Below are positions 38,375 through 48,355 of a DNA stretch of 52,337 nt, piece after piece. The DNA comes from a virus: positions 1 to 52,337 of the IMG/VR virus record IMGVR_UViG_3300035698_016849; one strand, given 5' to 3'. The translations under genes were made by a program, and so were the position numbers. Position 1 is the stretch's first letter; every line of letters starts with the position of its first letter. The notes below the pieces were generated by a model, which saw only the letters and a program-made list of their open reading frames with translations, did no database searches and had not been told where the DNA came from.

Positions 38375-41197
38375 ATGAGTAGTAATATAGGACATTTAGT
38401 TTCATTATATACAGATGTATCAGCAGCTACAGAGTATGACGCTGCGTTAAAAAGAATGGAAAGAGCGACCAAACATGCCGGAATTCAAATGGCAAAAAGT
38501 ACACAGTATTTAGGTAGAACTACAACTAATACACATACTAAAAATGGCGCGTCTATGAAACAAATGACTGAAACTTGGCAATCAGGTGGCAAGAAAATCG
38601 CCGTAACTTCGAAAATAGTAGGAAAAAATGTGCAAGCTGTAGGAACTAGAGTTACAGAAGCAGCATCAGCAGCAGCTCGCGGTGCAGGTCCTATGGGTGA
38701 TTTTACAAGGGCATTAAGAAGAGTTGCAATAGTAGTTCCTTTATGGTGGGCATTTAGAACAGCAGCTAGAGCTGTATTTACCACAATTCGTGAAGGTGTT
38801 ACAAGAACGGTCGATTTAGAGAAAGCAATGGCTAGAGCTGAATTAATGTCAAGTGGAATTACAGATACAATGGGACATATGGGCAAAGTTAGTGCACAAA
38901 CTCAGAAACTTATGAGAGAAACTGGAAGAGGAGCTGAAGAAGTAGGAGAAGCTTACAGTTTAGTAGCAACAGCAGGTATTGACGCTAATTTAGCATTACA
39001 ATCGCAGGAGATTATATTAAAATCTTCCATAGGTTTAATGGGGGATGTAGCAAAAACTACCAAATCTACTGCATTAATTTATAATACATTAGGAGACAGC
39101 GTTGACGGTGCAACTACATATCAAGAAAAAATGGTAGTTATATTGGGCAGCATGTCAAAAGCTTATAAGCAAAATCAATTTGAATTAGATGATATGACCG
39201 CAGCTTTTTCAAAAGTTGCAGGTGTAGCAAAAGTTGCGAATTTGTCATTTCAGGATACATTAGCATTACTGTCTACATTGAGTACCGTAGGACAAGTTGG
39301 AGCTAAAGGTGGTACAGTTTTAACCAGATTAATAGCTAATATCACAAAACGTAGAGATGTAGTTGCGGATATTCTAGGAAAAGGTGTTGATACTTCAAGT
39401 ATGAAATCTATTGAGATTATTATTGCATTATTTTCTAAGTTACAGGAACAACTTGAATCAGGATTTAGGGGACCAGCATTAGAACAAATTATAGATTTAC
39501 TAGGTTTAAAAGGTATCAAAGCGGCTCCACTGGCAACAGCTAGAGGCGTAGAGCTTCTTGTAAATAATTTAAAATTACTAAGTGACAGTTCCAATGCAGT
39601 AGTATCTTCACAAAAAGAAATTGATGATAATTTCAAAAGAATGAATGATACTATGGGCGAACAAATAAATATAATAAAACAAGTTCGAGCAGAACTTGGA
39701 AGTGTATTTGTAAAGGCAGTTTTAGATATTGATAAAGGTAAAGAAGCAACAGCAGATTTTATTGCTAATCTAGAAGACATGAAGCCAGCAATTAAACTTT
39801 TAGGTCAGACAATCAATTTTTTATTAAAACCTTTTCAAGCTATAAGCTTAGAATTGAGTATTATTAATAAAGAACTTAAGACTTTAGCTACATTAAATTT
39901 TGAAAAAACTTTCCGTCCATTTTTATTTGGTTACGAATCAGTTGAAGCCATAGAAGAAAAAATTAAAGAGTTAACTTCAACTACTCTGCAATTTTACAAC
40001 AACGAAGCACTCACCCGCGATATGTTTACACAACAAAATACAAGCTTAGAGCGCATGGTATTAAACTTGAGAGCAGCAAAAGCCGAATATTCAGGAAAAA
40101 AGTTATCTCCATTTCAAGATTTAAAAGAATTATTAGAAATAAAACAACGACTACCTTCTTTTGAAATTCCAGTAGAATTTATTAATAAGGTAAGCCCAAA
40201 AGGAATTGAAGTACTTAAAAAATTATTTCCCGAAGAACTTTCAATAGCAATCCCAGTTAGATTACTACCAACTAAAAATATAGGACTAAGACATACCGAA
40301 TTACATAAACTTTTAGTTCAAAAATTACAATCACCAGAATTAGTGATTCCAGTTAAAATAATTGAAGAAACAGATTTACAACAATTAAAACGATTGAATG
40401 AATTGTTTCCAAAACAAATGGCAGACAATGCAGCTTTAGTTGAAGAGAGACTAAAAGGAATGGCAGAAAGCACTGGCCTTGCAGCAGAAAACGCCAGTGG
40501 ATTACACGAAGGCATAGAATTAACCGCAGATGCTATGAAAGCCCTCATTTCAAATAGTGATAAATTAATATCTCATCAGCTAGAGCTTTTAAAATTAAGA
40601 GGTGCCACAACAGTTCAACTAGCAGATGCAGAGGCATTACTTGAAAAGTCTTATTTTGGGGCAATAAGAGAAAACACTTTATTGGATAGACAACTAGAAA
40701 TAGAAAAAGCTATAACTAAAGAGAAATTAGGTCAAATTGAAGTTTCAGAAGATGCAGTTAAACTTTACAAGATAGCACAAAAACATGGCCCCGATGTAGC
40801 TAAAGATATCGGAGAAATTGTAACAGGTCAAAAGAGTTTAAAAGGTTCATTTGGAGATATAAATTTAAAAGACGATTCAATGGCTGCATTTAAAGAGCAC
40901 TATGGTGATAGAGTAGAAGCATTTAATGTGCGAAAGTTTTTTACTGACCCTTTTAGCAAAGGTAAAGATATTCCAATTCCAGAACGTACAGCCATGTCAA
41001 ATCTTTCTACTATGAAGCCATTAAGTTTAACTTCATCTGGTCAACCTATTATACAAGCTCCAGTTCACATGCCGATAAATGTTAATGTAAATTTAGCAGA
41101 TTTAAGTAAAAGACTGATAGATAAAATAATAAGCGAGCTAAAAAATAATCAATCGGCATTATCAAAAGAACTTGATAGCAAAATTGGTAAATATTAA
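38375..41197 (+). CDS. Tail tape measure protein (940 aa)
   Basis: The central part matches the phage tape measure family: LMRETGRGAEEVGEAYSLV, then LIYNTLGDSVDGATTYQEKM, DDMTAAFSKVAGVAK and LLSTLSTVGQVGAKGGTVLT. A hydrophobic stretch near residues 110-135 (RRVAIVVPLWWAFRTAARAV) may be the membrane-inserting segment. Long helical stretches follow. It sets tail length and may assist DNA passage. At 0.15 nm per residue it implies a tail of about 140 nm, assuming full helical extension. Confidence 0.93.
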   Translation: MSSNIGHLVSLYTDVSAATEYDAALKRMERATKHAGIQMAKSTQYLGRTTTNTHTKNGASMKQMTETWQSGGKKIAVTSKIVGKNVQAVGTRVTEAASAAARGAGPMGDFTRALRRVAIVVPLWWAFRTAARAVFTTIREGVTRTVDLEKAMARAELMSSGITDTMGHMGKVSAQTQKLMRETGRGAEEVGEAYSLVATAGIDANLALQSQEIILKSSIGLMGDVAKTTKSTALIYNTLGDSVDGATTYQEKMVVILGSMSKAYKQNQFELDDMTAAFSKVAGVAKVANLSFQDTLALLSTLSTVGQVGAKGGTVLTRLIANITKRRDVVADILGKGVDTSSMKSIEIIIALFSKLQEQLESGFRGPALEQIIDLLGLKGIKAAPLATARGVELLVNNLKLLSDSSNAVVSSQKEIDDNFKRMNDTMGEQINIIKQVRAELGSVFVKAVLDIDKGKEATADFIANLEDMKPAIKLLGQTINFLLKPFQAISLELSIINKELKTLATLNFEKTFRPFLFGYESVEAIEEKIKELTSTTLQFYNNEALTRDMFTQQNTSLERMVLNLRAAKAEYSGKKLSPFQDLKELLEIKQRLPSFEIPVEFINKVSPKGIEVLKKLFPEELSIAIPVRLLPTKNIGLRHTELHKLLVQKLQSPELVIPVKIIEETDLQQLKRLNELFPKQMADNAALVEERLKGMAESTGLAAENASGLHEGIELTADAMKALISNSDKLISHQLELLKLRGATTVQLADAEALLEKSYFGAIRENTLLDRQLEIEKAITKEKLGQIEVSEDAVKLYKIAQKHGPDVAKDIGEIVTGQKSLKGSFGDINLKDDSMAAFKEHYGDRVEAFNVRKFFTDPFSKGKDIPIPERTAMSNLSTMKPLSLTSSGQPIIQAPVHMPINVNVNLADLSKRLIDKIISELKNNQSALSKELDSKIGKY

Positions 41198-41205
41198 GGA
41201 GTAAT

Positions 41206-41616
41206 ATGAACGCTGAAATAAAACTATATGATTCAACTGGTCTTAATGTTGTTTATACTTTTCCATTAGTACAGACTACAAATATACATGAAGGCGCAGG
41301 CCGCAAATCTATTAGCCACGGAGGCCCCAGAGGCAAAGGCTCAATAGTTATAGATGGAGGAGAAGAAGCCTACGAGGCAACTGTGCAAGGTATTATATTT
41401 GAAGATGATTATGATTCAGTTATAGATGCAATTGAAACTATGAAAACCGCAATACAACCAAATACAGCTTATGTTTTAAAGATGAGAAAAACAGCAGTAA
41501 CTACATACGAGGAAAATGTTAAAAGGATAAAAGCAATTACTTTTCCTGTTGATAACAATACTAAAATGACGAAAATGCAAAACTATACTGTTACTTTTTT
41601 AGCTAACAGTTGGTAA
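41206..41616 (+). CDS. Putative distal tail protein (136 aa)
   Basis: The beta-rich sequence (NVVYTFPLVQTTNIHEGAGR, then GSIVIDGGEEAYEATVQGII) resembles the N-terminal ring-forming domain of distal tail proteins, found right after the tape measure gene. It would form the tail tip hexamer. AAGGAGTAAT is upstream. Confidence 0.6.
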   Translation: MNAEIKLYDSTGLNVVYTFPLVQTTNIHEGAGRKSISHGGPRGKGSIVIDGGEEAYEATVQGIIFEDDYDSVIDAIETMKTAIQPNTAYVLKMRKTAVTTYEENVKRIKAITFPVDNNTKMTKMQNYTVTFLANSW

Positions 41617-41629
41617 ATAGGAGATTATT

Positions 41630-42268
41630 ATGAGTACCGAGATTACTATTTTTGTTAACGTGTCTACAGATGACGATTCATATGTGACAACACCGGCTAA
41701 TTTTGTCGAAATGGACATCGACAACGATTATTTAATTTTCACGGCAGGTAGTGCAACTGTGGCAGATGGAGAATCAATTCCATCAGAAACAGACTTAAAC
41801 AGTGCAGGAACAATGGTTTCTGACTCAGCTGATGTTGAGGTAGCTAAATGTTTTCTAGCTGACATGAGTGCTGTAATTATTAGAGAAATTCCAAACTATG
41901 CAGATAATAAACAACATAGTTATTGTGTTTCAGTTGATGGAGCGACAGTTTCTGAACCAGTTTTAGAGTTGTGGGATGATTCAGATATGGATAGTACTGA
42001 TTTAATTAGCCTTGGCGAAGGTGTACCTTCAGCTAGTTGGTGGAAAGGTATAGTCACAACTGATGATGCTCCTGGAGAATCATGGTCTGGATATAATTTA
42101 GCGGGTTCAAGCGTTAATCATTTTTTATGGTTAAACAATGGAGGAGGCGGAATTCCTCTAACTGTAGCTAAAGATTTATATTTTAATTTAAAAATAACAA
42201 TACCGTCAGGTACAGAATCTAGTGGACTAGAACAACCTGTAACGGTAATTAAATATGCGAGAGCATAA
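41630..42268 (+). CDS. Hypothetical virion beta-rich protein (212 aa)
   Basis: The protein is rich in Ser, Thr, Asp and Gly with beta-strand patterns (TEITIFVNVSTDDDSYVTTP) and a conserved-looking end LKITIPSGTESSGLEQPVTV. This composition is common in tail-tip and fibre-associated proteins. No family is recognised. Confidence 0.6.
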   Translation: MSTEITIFVNVSTDDDSYVTTPANFVEMDIDNDYLIFTAGSATVADGESIPSETDLNSAGTMVSDSADVEVAKCFLADMSAVIIREIPNYADNKQHSYCVSVDGATVSEPVLELWDDSDMDSTDLISLGEGVPSASWWKGIVTTDDAPGESWSGYNLAGSSVNHFLWLNNGGGGIPLTVAKDLYFNLKITIPSGTESSGLEQPVTVIKYARA

Positions 42269-42285
42269 AAAGGAAGGTGATGATA

Positions 42286-42384
42286 ATGGCAAGAGGAAAA
42301 GGAAAATGCGGAAAAAAGAGAAAGTTTGACGGTTCAGGTGAAGGTGAAGGAAATCAAGTAGCAAAGAAAAAGAAACGCAAATAA
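42286..42384 (+). CDS. Very small Lys-rich protein (32 aa)
   Basis: The product is MARGKGKCGKKRKFDGSGEG followed by EGNQVAKKKKRK. It is strongly basic at both ends with a Gly/Glu linker. AAGGAAGGTGAT precedes the ATG, a stronger site than most genes here, and a near copy of that site (AAGGAAGGTGATTTAA) precedes the next gene. A nucleic-acid or virion packing role is conceivable. Confidence 0.6.
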   Translation: MARGKGKCGKKRKFDGSGEGEGNQVAKKKKRK

Positions 42385-42400
42385 AAGGAAGGTGATTTAA

Positions 42401-42895
42401 ATGGCAGCAACATTCGTATTTAGTGAAAGCAATACAGCAGGTGAAACAATCACAGATGATATTGCAAATTGGAATTTTGGCGTTGTAGATGATGCAGATT
42501 TAGCATCTCCGGATAATAGAATTGTCGCAGGAAACAATTCATTCGAAAAATTTCTCCGAGCTAAATTTACAGGAGTATTTACTGAGATTTCAAATATGAA
42601 ATTTTGGAAGAGCGCAGGAGCTTATGTAGCAGGTGAAGATATTAAAGCTAAAGTTAACGCAACTTTTGCTACGCCCGTAACAACAACTTCAGCTCTCGCT
42701 TTAGTTACAATACCAATAACAGAAGGTGCAGCTTTAGCAGTGCAGTCTTTTGAAGGTGAGACAACAATTGAATATGGAGGCTCAGGGGTAAGTGGATATA
42801 CTGGATATGTTTGTTTGCAAATGCAAACAACAATTGCAACACCAGCAGGAGCTCTCAACCAAAAAACATGCAGCTTTTTATATGATGAGATATAA
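42401..42895 (+). CDS. Hypothetical virion protein (164 aa)
   Basis: The protein MAATFVFSESNTAGETITDD onward is beta-rich and Ala/Thr-rich, with FEGETTIEYGGSGVSGYTGY near the end. It resembles tail-associated Ig or carbohydrate-binding modules in composition. No family is recognised. Confidence 0.6.
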   Translation: MAATFVFSESNTAGETITDDIANWNFGVVDDADLASPDNRIVAGNNSFEKFLRAKFTGVFTEISNMKFWKSAGAYVAGEDIKAKVNATFATPVTTTSALALVTIPITEGAALAVQSFEGETTIEYGGSGVSGYTGYVCLQMQTTIATPAGALNQKTCSFLYDEI

Positions 42896-42982
42896 ACCTT
42901 TGAGAGACAATAGGTTAGAAAACTTACAAATAAAATTGAAGTGAACATTATCAATCAAAAAAGAAACAAGGAGTACAATACA

Positions 42983-43402
42983 ATGTATTCTATACAGTGG
43001 ATAGCACATTTAAACGACGGAACAATCATAAAGCAGCGTGATGCTAATGGAGAACATTTATTCAGTGAAGTTCAATTTCATATGAATATTTTAGATAAGT
43101 TTGAATTGGTTCATGATAAAGGAATCAGTTATAGCGTTGATTTGAAAAAAGGAAGCGTTTCAGGACCTTACTGTTCAACAGATGAACAAAATTTTATTGA
43201 TACTGACGAAGCAAAAGAAAATATACGTTTAATATATTTTATTCGTAATTTAGTTACAATGAATGCACATACCCAGAAAACAGTATCACATACAAAAATT
43301 TGGCATCTAGGTTTTCAATATAATGACCAGAACAATAAAAATCATAAAGTATTTTTAAAAATTAATTCTGATGGTGATTTTATAATAGAAGGTAGCAAAT
43401 AA
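42983..43402 (+). CDS. Hypothetical protein (139 aa)
   Basis: The ATG at 42983 (MYSIQWIAHLNDGTII) has AACAAGGAG upstream; an earlier GTG at 42941 would precede that site. The protein is alpha/beta with SYSVDLKKGSVSGPY. It overlaps the next gene by one base. Function unknown. Confidence 0.6.
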   Translation: MYSIQWIAHLNDGTIIKQRDANGEHLFSEVQFHMNILDKFELVHDKGISYSVDLKKGSVSGPYCSTDEQNFIDTDEAKENIRLIYFIRNLVTMNAHTQKTVSHTKIWHLGFQYNDQNNKNHKVFLKINSDGDFIIEGSK

Positions 43403-44472
43403 TGGGCAATTTAATTGATACAGATGCAAAAGATTTAGCAGAAGATGCTACAGGATTTGGAAAAAATCATATTGTTGAGAACGCATCAGGAAGACTTTAT
43501 GCTGGCCATATTAACGAGTCAGATGAATTAGAAATTCATTATTCCGATAATAGTGGTGTAGCTTGGACATTAGATAATACGATAAATGATGCAGATTTGC
43601 AGCAAGATTTTACAATGGCACTCGCTAGTAATGGCGATTTGTTTGTATGTGTAAGATTAACAGATGTACATCCAGTATCTGCAAAAATTTATAAGAGAGT
43701 AGATTCTACAACTACCTGGAGCGCAATTTTAACTGAGACAATATCAACAACCACAACTAGAGATGATGCTATTAGATGTATTATAGGTTATAATCAGAAT
43801 AACGATTATTTATATTTAATTTGGTTAGATGTAAGTCAGAGTGGCGGTAGCCCATTAAAGATTAAATATACAGATGATAAAGGTTCGACTTGGAGTTCAA
43901 CCGTTGAATACGCACCAGTGTCATCTTTAAATTGGGCAATTGACGTTGCATTTTATGGAGTTGATTTCGATACAAATGACGATATGTATGTTGCATATCA
44001 TTGGAATTATTTTCGTTTTAATGCCCGAAGAGCACTCAGAATTGATAGTTTTAATAGTGATGCCACGCACGATACTAAACTTGTAGATACAGAAACTACA
44101 GGAGCAACATATTATTATGGTGGAGGATTTGCTTTAGATTCTAATGATAATTATTGGATAGCGTATTATTATGATGATTTAGGTACTTATAAATTCAACG
44201 TTGACCAGAACGGTTCAAATGAATTAAGTGTTTCATACAGTGCAGTTGATGCCCTTAAAAAAGGAATGATAGAATTAGGTATAGATAATTCTAATGATGT
44301 TTATGCAACTTATGTTAAAGAATCAGATGATACGGCTTACCTACGAAAATATGATTTAAGTGAGGACACTTGGGCCAGCGAATTGGACTTAACGCAAGGA
44401 GATGGTTTTAGATGTTCATTCCAGCAGCATTCATCTTCTGATAATTTAGAATATGTTTTTTATACTGATTAA
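43402..44472 (+). CDS. BNR/sialidase-type beta-propeller virion protein (356 aa)
   Basis: Two Asp-box motifs are clear, YSDNSGVAWT and YTDDKGSTWSS (S/T-x-D-x-G-x-x-W), with regularly spaced repeats such as YLIWLDVSQ and MYVAYHWN, consistent with a sialidase-like propeller. Catalytic sialidase residues cannot be judged. It probably binds or trims surface glycans as a tail component. Confidence 0.7.
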   Translation: MGNLIDTDAKDLAEDATGFGKNHIVENASGRLYAGHINESDELEIHYSDNSGVAWTLDNTINDADLQQDFTMALASNGDLFVCVRLTDVHPVSAKIYKRVDSTTTWSAILTETISTTTTRDDAIRCIIGYNQNNDYLYLIWLDVSQSGGSPLKIKYTDDKGSTWSSTVEYAPVSSLNWAIDVAFYGVDFDTNDDMYVAYHWNYFRFNARRALRIDSFNSDATHDTKLVDTETTGATYYYGGGFALDSNDNYWIAYYYDDLGTYKFNVDQNGSNELSVSYSAVDALKKGMIELGIDNSNDVYATYVKESDDTAYLRKYDLSEDTWASELDLTQGDGFRCSFQQHSSSDNLEYVFYTD

Positions 44473-44481
44473 GGATTAAGA

Positions 44482-46914
44482 ATGGCTCAAAATTTTTATC
44501 ATGCTAATACTGGACTTGCTACCGTAACTGAAACCTTAAATTCAGATTCATATATAATATTGAATAGGTCAACTGAGACTATTGATAGTGATTCTACTGT
44601 TACAGAACAAACTCAAGAAGTACTTAATTCAGATACCGATATTATTGTAACGTCTACTGAAAATATTAATTCTGATACGGTTATATTAACTGATAGACCG
44701 ACAGAGGAAATAAATTCGGATTCGACCATTCAAGTAATTGATATTTTAGAAGAGATAGATTCAGATTCAACTATAGTAACCATAAATACAGAGACTATAG
44801 ATTCAAATTCGGCGGTCACAGTTCAAACATTAGAAACTCTAGATTCTGATTCATCAATATCAGGAACCTATGAACAAACTATTGATTCTGATGTTGATAT
44901 AGTAGTCCCCAGCACTGAAATTCTAGATTCTGATTCATTAATAATTCTAGGTAGAGAAACCGAAACTCTAGATTCTGATTCATCAATATCAGGAACCTAT
45001 GAACAAACTATTGATTCTGATACGCAGATTTATCTTACAGATGCCAAACTTTTAAATTCTGATTCGACCATTACCGAACAGACATTAAGAACACTGGCAT
45101 CCAATGTGACTATAGATGTTTCAGGAATAACAGATATAGCAATATCAGGAAATACAATGTATCTGGTTGAGCATAGCGACCCTGCAGTTTTGTGGGTAGC
45201 AGATATTGATAATTCAGATGGACCTCAATTTACAAAGCACACCTTAGATGAAAGTGGAGAAGGCTATAAGTATCCAAATGCATTAGCCTTAAACGAAACA
45301 TTTAATATAGGTTATATCGCTACTGATGAAGGAAAAGTATGTTCATTTGATTTGGATGCAGTAGGTCTAAGAGATGAAATAGATTTAGAAGATACTGATA
45401 GCTTAACATCTATTGATTGTTTAGAGGATTTCGATAAAGTGTTTATCGGTACAGAAAACACAGAATCTGAATTTTATACCATAGACAACGCACCTTCTAA
45501 CTTAGTTAATAATAAATTGACTTGGGCATCTACAACATTTGAATTATTTAACAATATATGCTCATGGATTCATGGAAAAATAATAAATTCTGATTTCAGA
45601 TTTGTTCAGAATATTTCAAATAGCATAAACACCCATTTTGCCTTTTTGAAATATAATTACACAGGCATGGCCCCTTTAGGACTAGAAAACTTAGTAGTTA
45701 AACTTGACGGGGTATCAATACCAGATGTACTTTTGAACACTGTTAAAGTTACAAGAACAGCAGATTCTACTATGAGAGCAGATTTTGTTTTGCCTAGATA
45801 TTTCGACAAACCAGATTATGATGTTGATGGTAATTATTATCAGATATCTAATAATAATGTAGTAGAAGTATTGTTTAATGACAAGCAACTATTTATAGGT
45901 AGCATTGAGACATATGTCAATTCTGCGGATTCAGAATCAATTGCAATATCTTGCAAAACATCTAGGACATTAGCTTCTGAATATGCTAAACACACAGTAA
46001 ATTTACCCATACCATCGCTTAATGAACAAATAAATCCTTATCATATTCAAAATATATCAGGAATAGAAGTTCGTAATCCTGTAACAAATGATGACGATGA
46101 AGATAATCCAGATTTTTATAGGGGAATTGAAGTAGACTTAGGAAACAGAACAATTGAGAGAGGCGCTCGGCATTATGTCATGAAGTCTTTAACTGAAAAG
46201 CAACTAGAAACATTTAACCCTGAACAAAATGTGACTTATTTTTGGCATTTACGTTATGGGTATGATGTACTGAAGCGAGTTGGCTACACTAGATATTATC
46301 TTGGCTCATCTTTAAGCGGTTTAGGTTCTGTAGTTTTAAGCCGCGTTAAAGTTGGCTATTTTACTCAGAGAATATGGGAAAGTAGCACCTCAAGTATAGG
46401 AACATATAGAAAAGGCAGTGCCCCTTATAAAGCCGTAAGCGCGCGCAGCGGAGAGTATCACTCAATGCCAAGATGGGTAGACAAGGAAGACGGACTCTAT
46501 ACAGTGCAAAATAATTCACATGATTATACTGTATGGGCTAGGAAAGTAGGTTACGTTGAATATGAAAAAATGTTAAATATAAATGGAGACATAGCACCAA
46601 TTACAACTGCAAGTATCGCATTGACGATAGATGCATTATTATATTATAATTTACATTTATTAACAAGATTAAATGTAACAAATACAACTCAAGCGAATAT
46701 TTATAAGAATTCAAAAGGATTCCCTGTAGCAGTAAAAGAAATGGTAATTGATTTCAGCACTATGTTAGTTAATTTAACTTGCGATAATCAACAATCGCAA
46801 GATGAGCTCGATGAATTAGATGATAGAATCTCAACTGAACCAAACGAAGTTGAATATAGAGATATTAGAGCTTGGCATAAATGGGATTTGGCAACAGGTA
46901 AACTCGTATATTAA
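44482..46914 (+). CDS. Tail hub-like protein with N-terminal SDS repeats (810 aa)
   Basis: Residues about 10-205 contain 13-14 units of 14-15 aa with the core E-T-L/I-D/N-SDS-x-I. A propeller-like part follows (TDIAISGNTMYLVEHSDPAV, then GYIATDEGKVCSFDLD). From about residue 400, LVVKLDGVSIPDVLLNTVKV and VEVLFNDKQLFIGSIETYV resemble the start of siphovirus tail hub proteins, and VKEMVIDFSTMLVNLTCDN matches their end. The fusion of repeats, propeller and hub is unusual. Role: tail tip assembly and host contact. Confidence 0.65.
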   Translation: MAQNFYHANTGLATVTETLNSDSYIILNRSTETIDSDSTVTEQTQEVLNSDTDIIVTSTENINSDTVILTDRPTEEINSDSTIQVIDILEEIDSDSTIVTINTETIDSNSAVTVQTLETLDSDSSISGTYEQTIDSDVDIVVPSTEILDSDSLIILGRETETLDSDSSISGTYEQTIDSDTQIYLTDAKLLNSDSTITEQTLRTLASNVTIDVSGITDIAISGNTMYLVEHSDPAVLWVADIDNSDGPQFTKHTLDESGEGYKYPNALALNETFNIGYIATDEGKVCSFDLDAVGLRDEIDLEDTDSLTSIDCLEDFDKVFIGTENTESEFYTIDNAPSNLVNNKLTWASTTFELFNNICSWIHGKIINSDFRFVQNISNSINTHFAFLKYNYTGMAPLGLENLVVKLDGVSIPDVLLNTVKVTRTADSTMRADFVLPRYFDKPDYDVDGNYYQISNNNVVEVLFNDKQLFIGSIETYVNSADSESIAISCKTSRTLASEYAKHTVNLPIPSLNEQINPYHIQNISGIEVRNPVTNDDDEDNPDFYRGIEVDLGNRTIERGARHYVMKSLTEKQLETFNPEQNVTYFWHLRYGYDVLKRVGYTRYYLGSSLSGLGSVVLSRVKVGYFTQRIWESSTSSIGTYRKGSAPYKAVSARSGEYHSMPRWVDKEDGLYTVQNNSHDYTVWARKVGYVEYEKMLNINGDIAPITTASIALTIDALLYYNLHLLTRLNVTNTTQANIYKNSKGFPVAVKEMVIDFSTMLVNLTCDNQQSQDELDELDDRISTEPNEVEYRDIRAWHKWDLATGKLVY
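44521..45100 (+). repeat. Tandem SDS-repeat coding region
   Basis: Repeats of roughly 42-45 nt encode the ETxDSDSxI units. Two stretches of 60 identical bases (44833-44892 and 44962-45021) lie 129 nt apart and in frame, so part of the array was duplicated recently and can change length by recombination. Confidence 0.75.
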
Positions 46915-46923
46915 AAGGACAAA

Positions 46924-47565
46924 ATGAATATTCAAAGATTTACAATTCCAGATACTTATGAAATCACAGCAATGAAAATTGACGCGACGGATTACTCTGT
47001 TTGGATTGCATGTAAAACTCAAACAGCTAGATTATGCAAGCTATTTAAAAAAGATGCTCTAGGTCCAGACCAAACATTTTTTGAAATTGATGTAGTTGCA
47101 GATGAAATAACTGGAATTGATATTTATGATGGTAGTGTTTATATTGCAGTAGAAGATGATACATATTTAGCCTATGCATATGATACAACTAATCCATTAG
47201 GCGTAAATTATAGTGTTACTAAATCTGCAGCTGGAGTCACAGAAGGTGCAGTATCTATAACAGTTGGACCTACAAGTGTGTCCGACGAGGATGATTTCGT
47301 ATATATACTTACTCCCGGAACAGAAGCAGGAGAATATGCAACAGTTATTAAAATGACCGCCGCTCCCGATTTTACTCTTGATGCTTATGTGATTATGGAT
47401 GGCCCGTCAGACAATGAACCAATTAACAATGCAAGCGTTATTAAAGTTGATTCAGCAGAAGATGTTTGGGTCGCAACGAATACATCTCCTTCTTATTTAG
47501 TCAAAATAGATAAAGATGAATTTGATGGTGACGGAGATTATGAAACTTTTACGATAGAAGAATAG
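46924..47565 (+). CDS. Propeller-like virion protein (213 aa)
   Basis: The protein has repeated strand blocks (DYSVWIACKTQTARLCKLFK, VYIAVEDDTYLAYAYDTT, DVWVATNTSPSYLVKIDKDE) that look like propeller blades and recall the middle part of the 44482 product. AAAAGGACAAA precedes the ATG. It may be an accessory adhesion protein. Confidence 0.55.
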   Translation: MNIQRFTIPDTYEITAMKIDATDYSVWIACKTQTARLCKLFKKDALGPDQTFFEIDVVADEITGIDIYDGSVYIAVEDDTYLAYAYDTTNPLGVNYSVTKSAAGVTEGAVSITVGPTSVSDEDDFVYILTPGTEAGEYATVIKMTAAPDFTLDAYVIMDGPSDNEPINNASVIKVDSAEDVWVATNTSPSYLVKIDKDEFDGDGDYETFTIEE

Positions 47566-47577
47566 AGGATAATAATT

Positions 47578-47778
47578 ATGAGTCTATATAGTTACGAAAG
47601 TACTGAAAATAAAATAAGAAAAATGTATGAAGAAAATAAAAAGTATGAAACTTGGTTAGAGAGTTTGCAAGGGCCTCAATACAAAGAATACTCAATAAAT
47701 TTTCTTAGCAAAAATTGGTCATATGAAACTGACTGGGAATTTATAAATTCATTGGATATAGGACCGTTTTCGAGGTAG
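47578..47778 (+). CDS. Hypothetical small protein (66 aa)
   Basis: The sequence MSLYSYESTENKIRKMYEEN, later LSKNWSYETDWEFINSLDIG, is helical and aromatic. GAGGATAAT precedes the ATG. It sits among tail genes; no family is recognised. Confidence 0.6.
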   Translation: MSLYSYESTENKIRKMYEENKKYETWLESLQGPQYKEYSINFLSKNWSYETDWEFINSLDIGPFSR

Positions 47779-47785
47779 ATATTAA

Positions 47786-48346
47786 ATGACTACAGTTATC
47801 CATTTACAAAATTTAAACGCTAATCAAATACCTTATTTGAGAATAGTTCCAATATTTCGAGCCGCTGATTCTACACTACCTAAAATTGTAAATTGGCAAT
47901 CTGGAGCAATTGTTTCGGACTTAAAAGAAAAAGATGTAATTTTTGATTTTGATTTTTATTATGTTATTGAAAAGAGAGGCTGGGGCGACGATGCTCAATT
48001 TTATGCTCATGTAACGTATAAGGGCAGTTTAATGGAATATCCACAAGCCTTATATTCGTCTGTTATTGAACCTATAGGTGCAACTTCACACACTGTAGTT
48101 TTAAATAAAAATGACAATACAACAGCAGTGGGAATGTATATAAGAATAAATAATGAAATTAGAAAAATAACTGAATGGGATAGCGAAACAAAAGTAGCCA
48201 CGATTGGCACTGCATGGGAAGTTATACCTTCTTGTAGTCTGTACTATCAAATTTTGGAACCAATTCCAGTTACTTTATATACTAAATTATTAATTCAGCT
48301 TGAAAATTTAATTCCAAGAGATGAATTAAAACTGAATAAATCTTAA
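47786..48346 (+). CDS. Hypothetical virion protein (186 aa)
   Basis: The protein begins MTTVIHLQNLNANQIPYLRI and is beta-rich, with IEPIGATSHTVVLNKNDNTT and a helical end (LLIQLENLIPRDELKLN). Likely a tail-tip or baseplate-like component from context. Function unknown. Confidence 0.55.
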   Translation: MTTVIHLQNLNANQIPYLRIVPIFRAADSTLPKIVNWQSGAIVSDLKEKDVIFDFDFYYVIEKRGWGDDAQFYAHVTYKGSLMEYPQALYSSVIEPIGATSHTVVLNKNDNTTAVGMYIRINNEIRKITEWDSETKVATIGTAWEVIPSCSLYYQILEPIPVTLYTKLLIQLENLIPRDELKLNKS

Positions 48347-48355
48347 GGTCATTAA

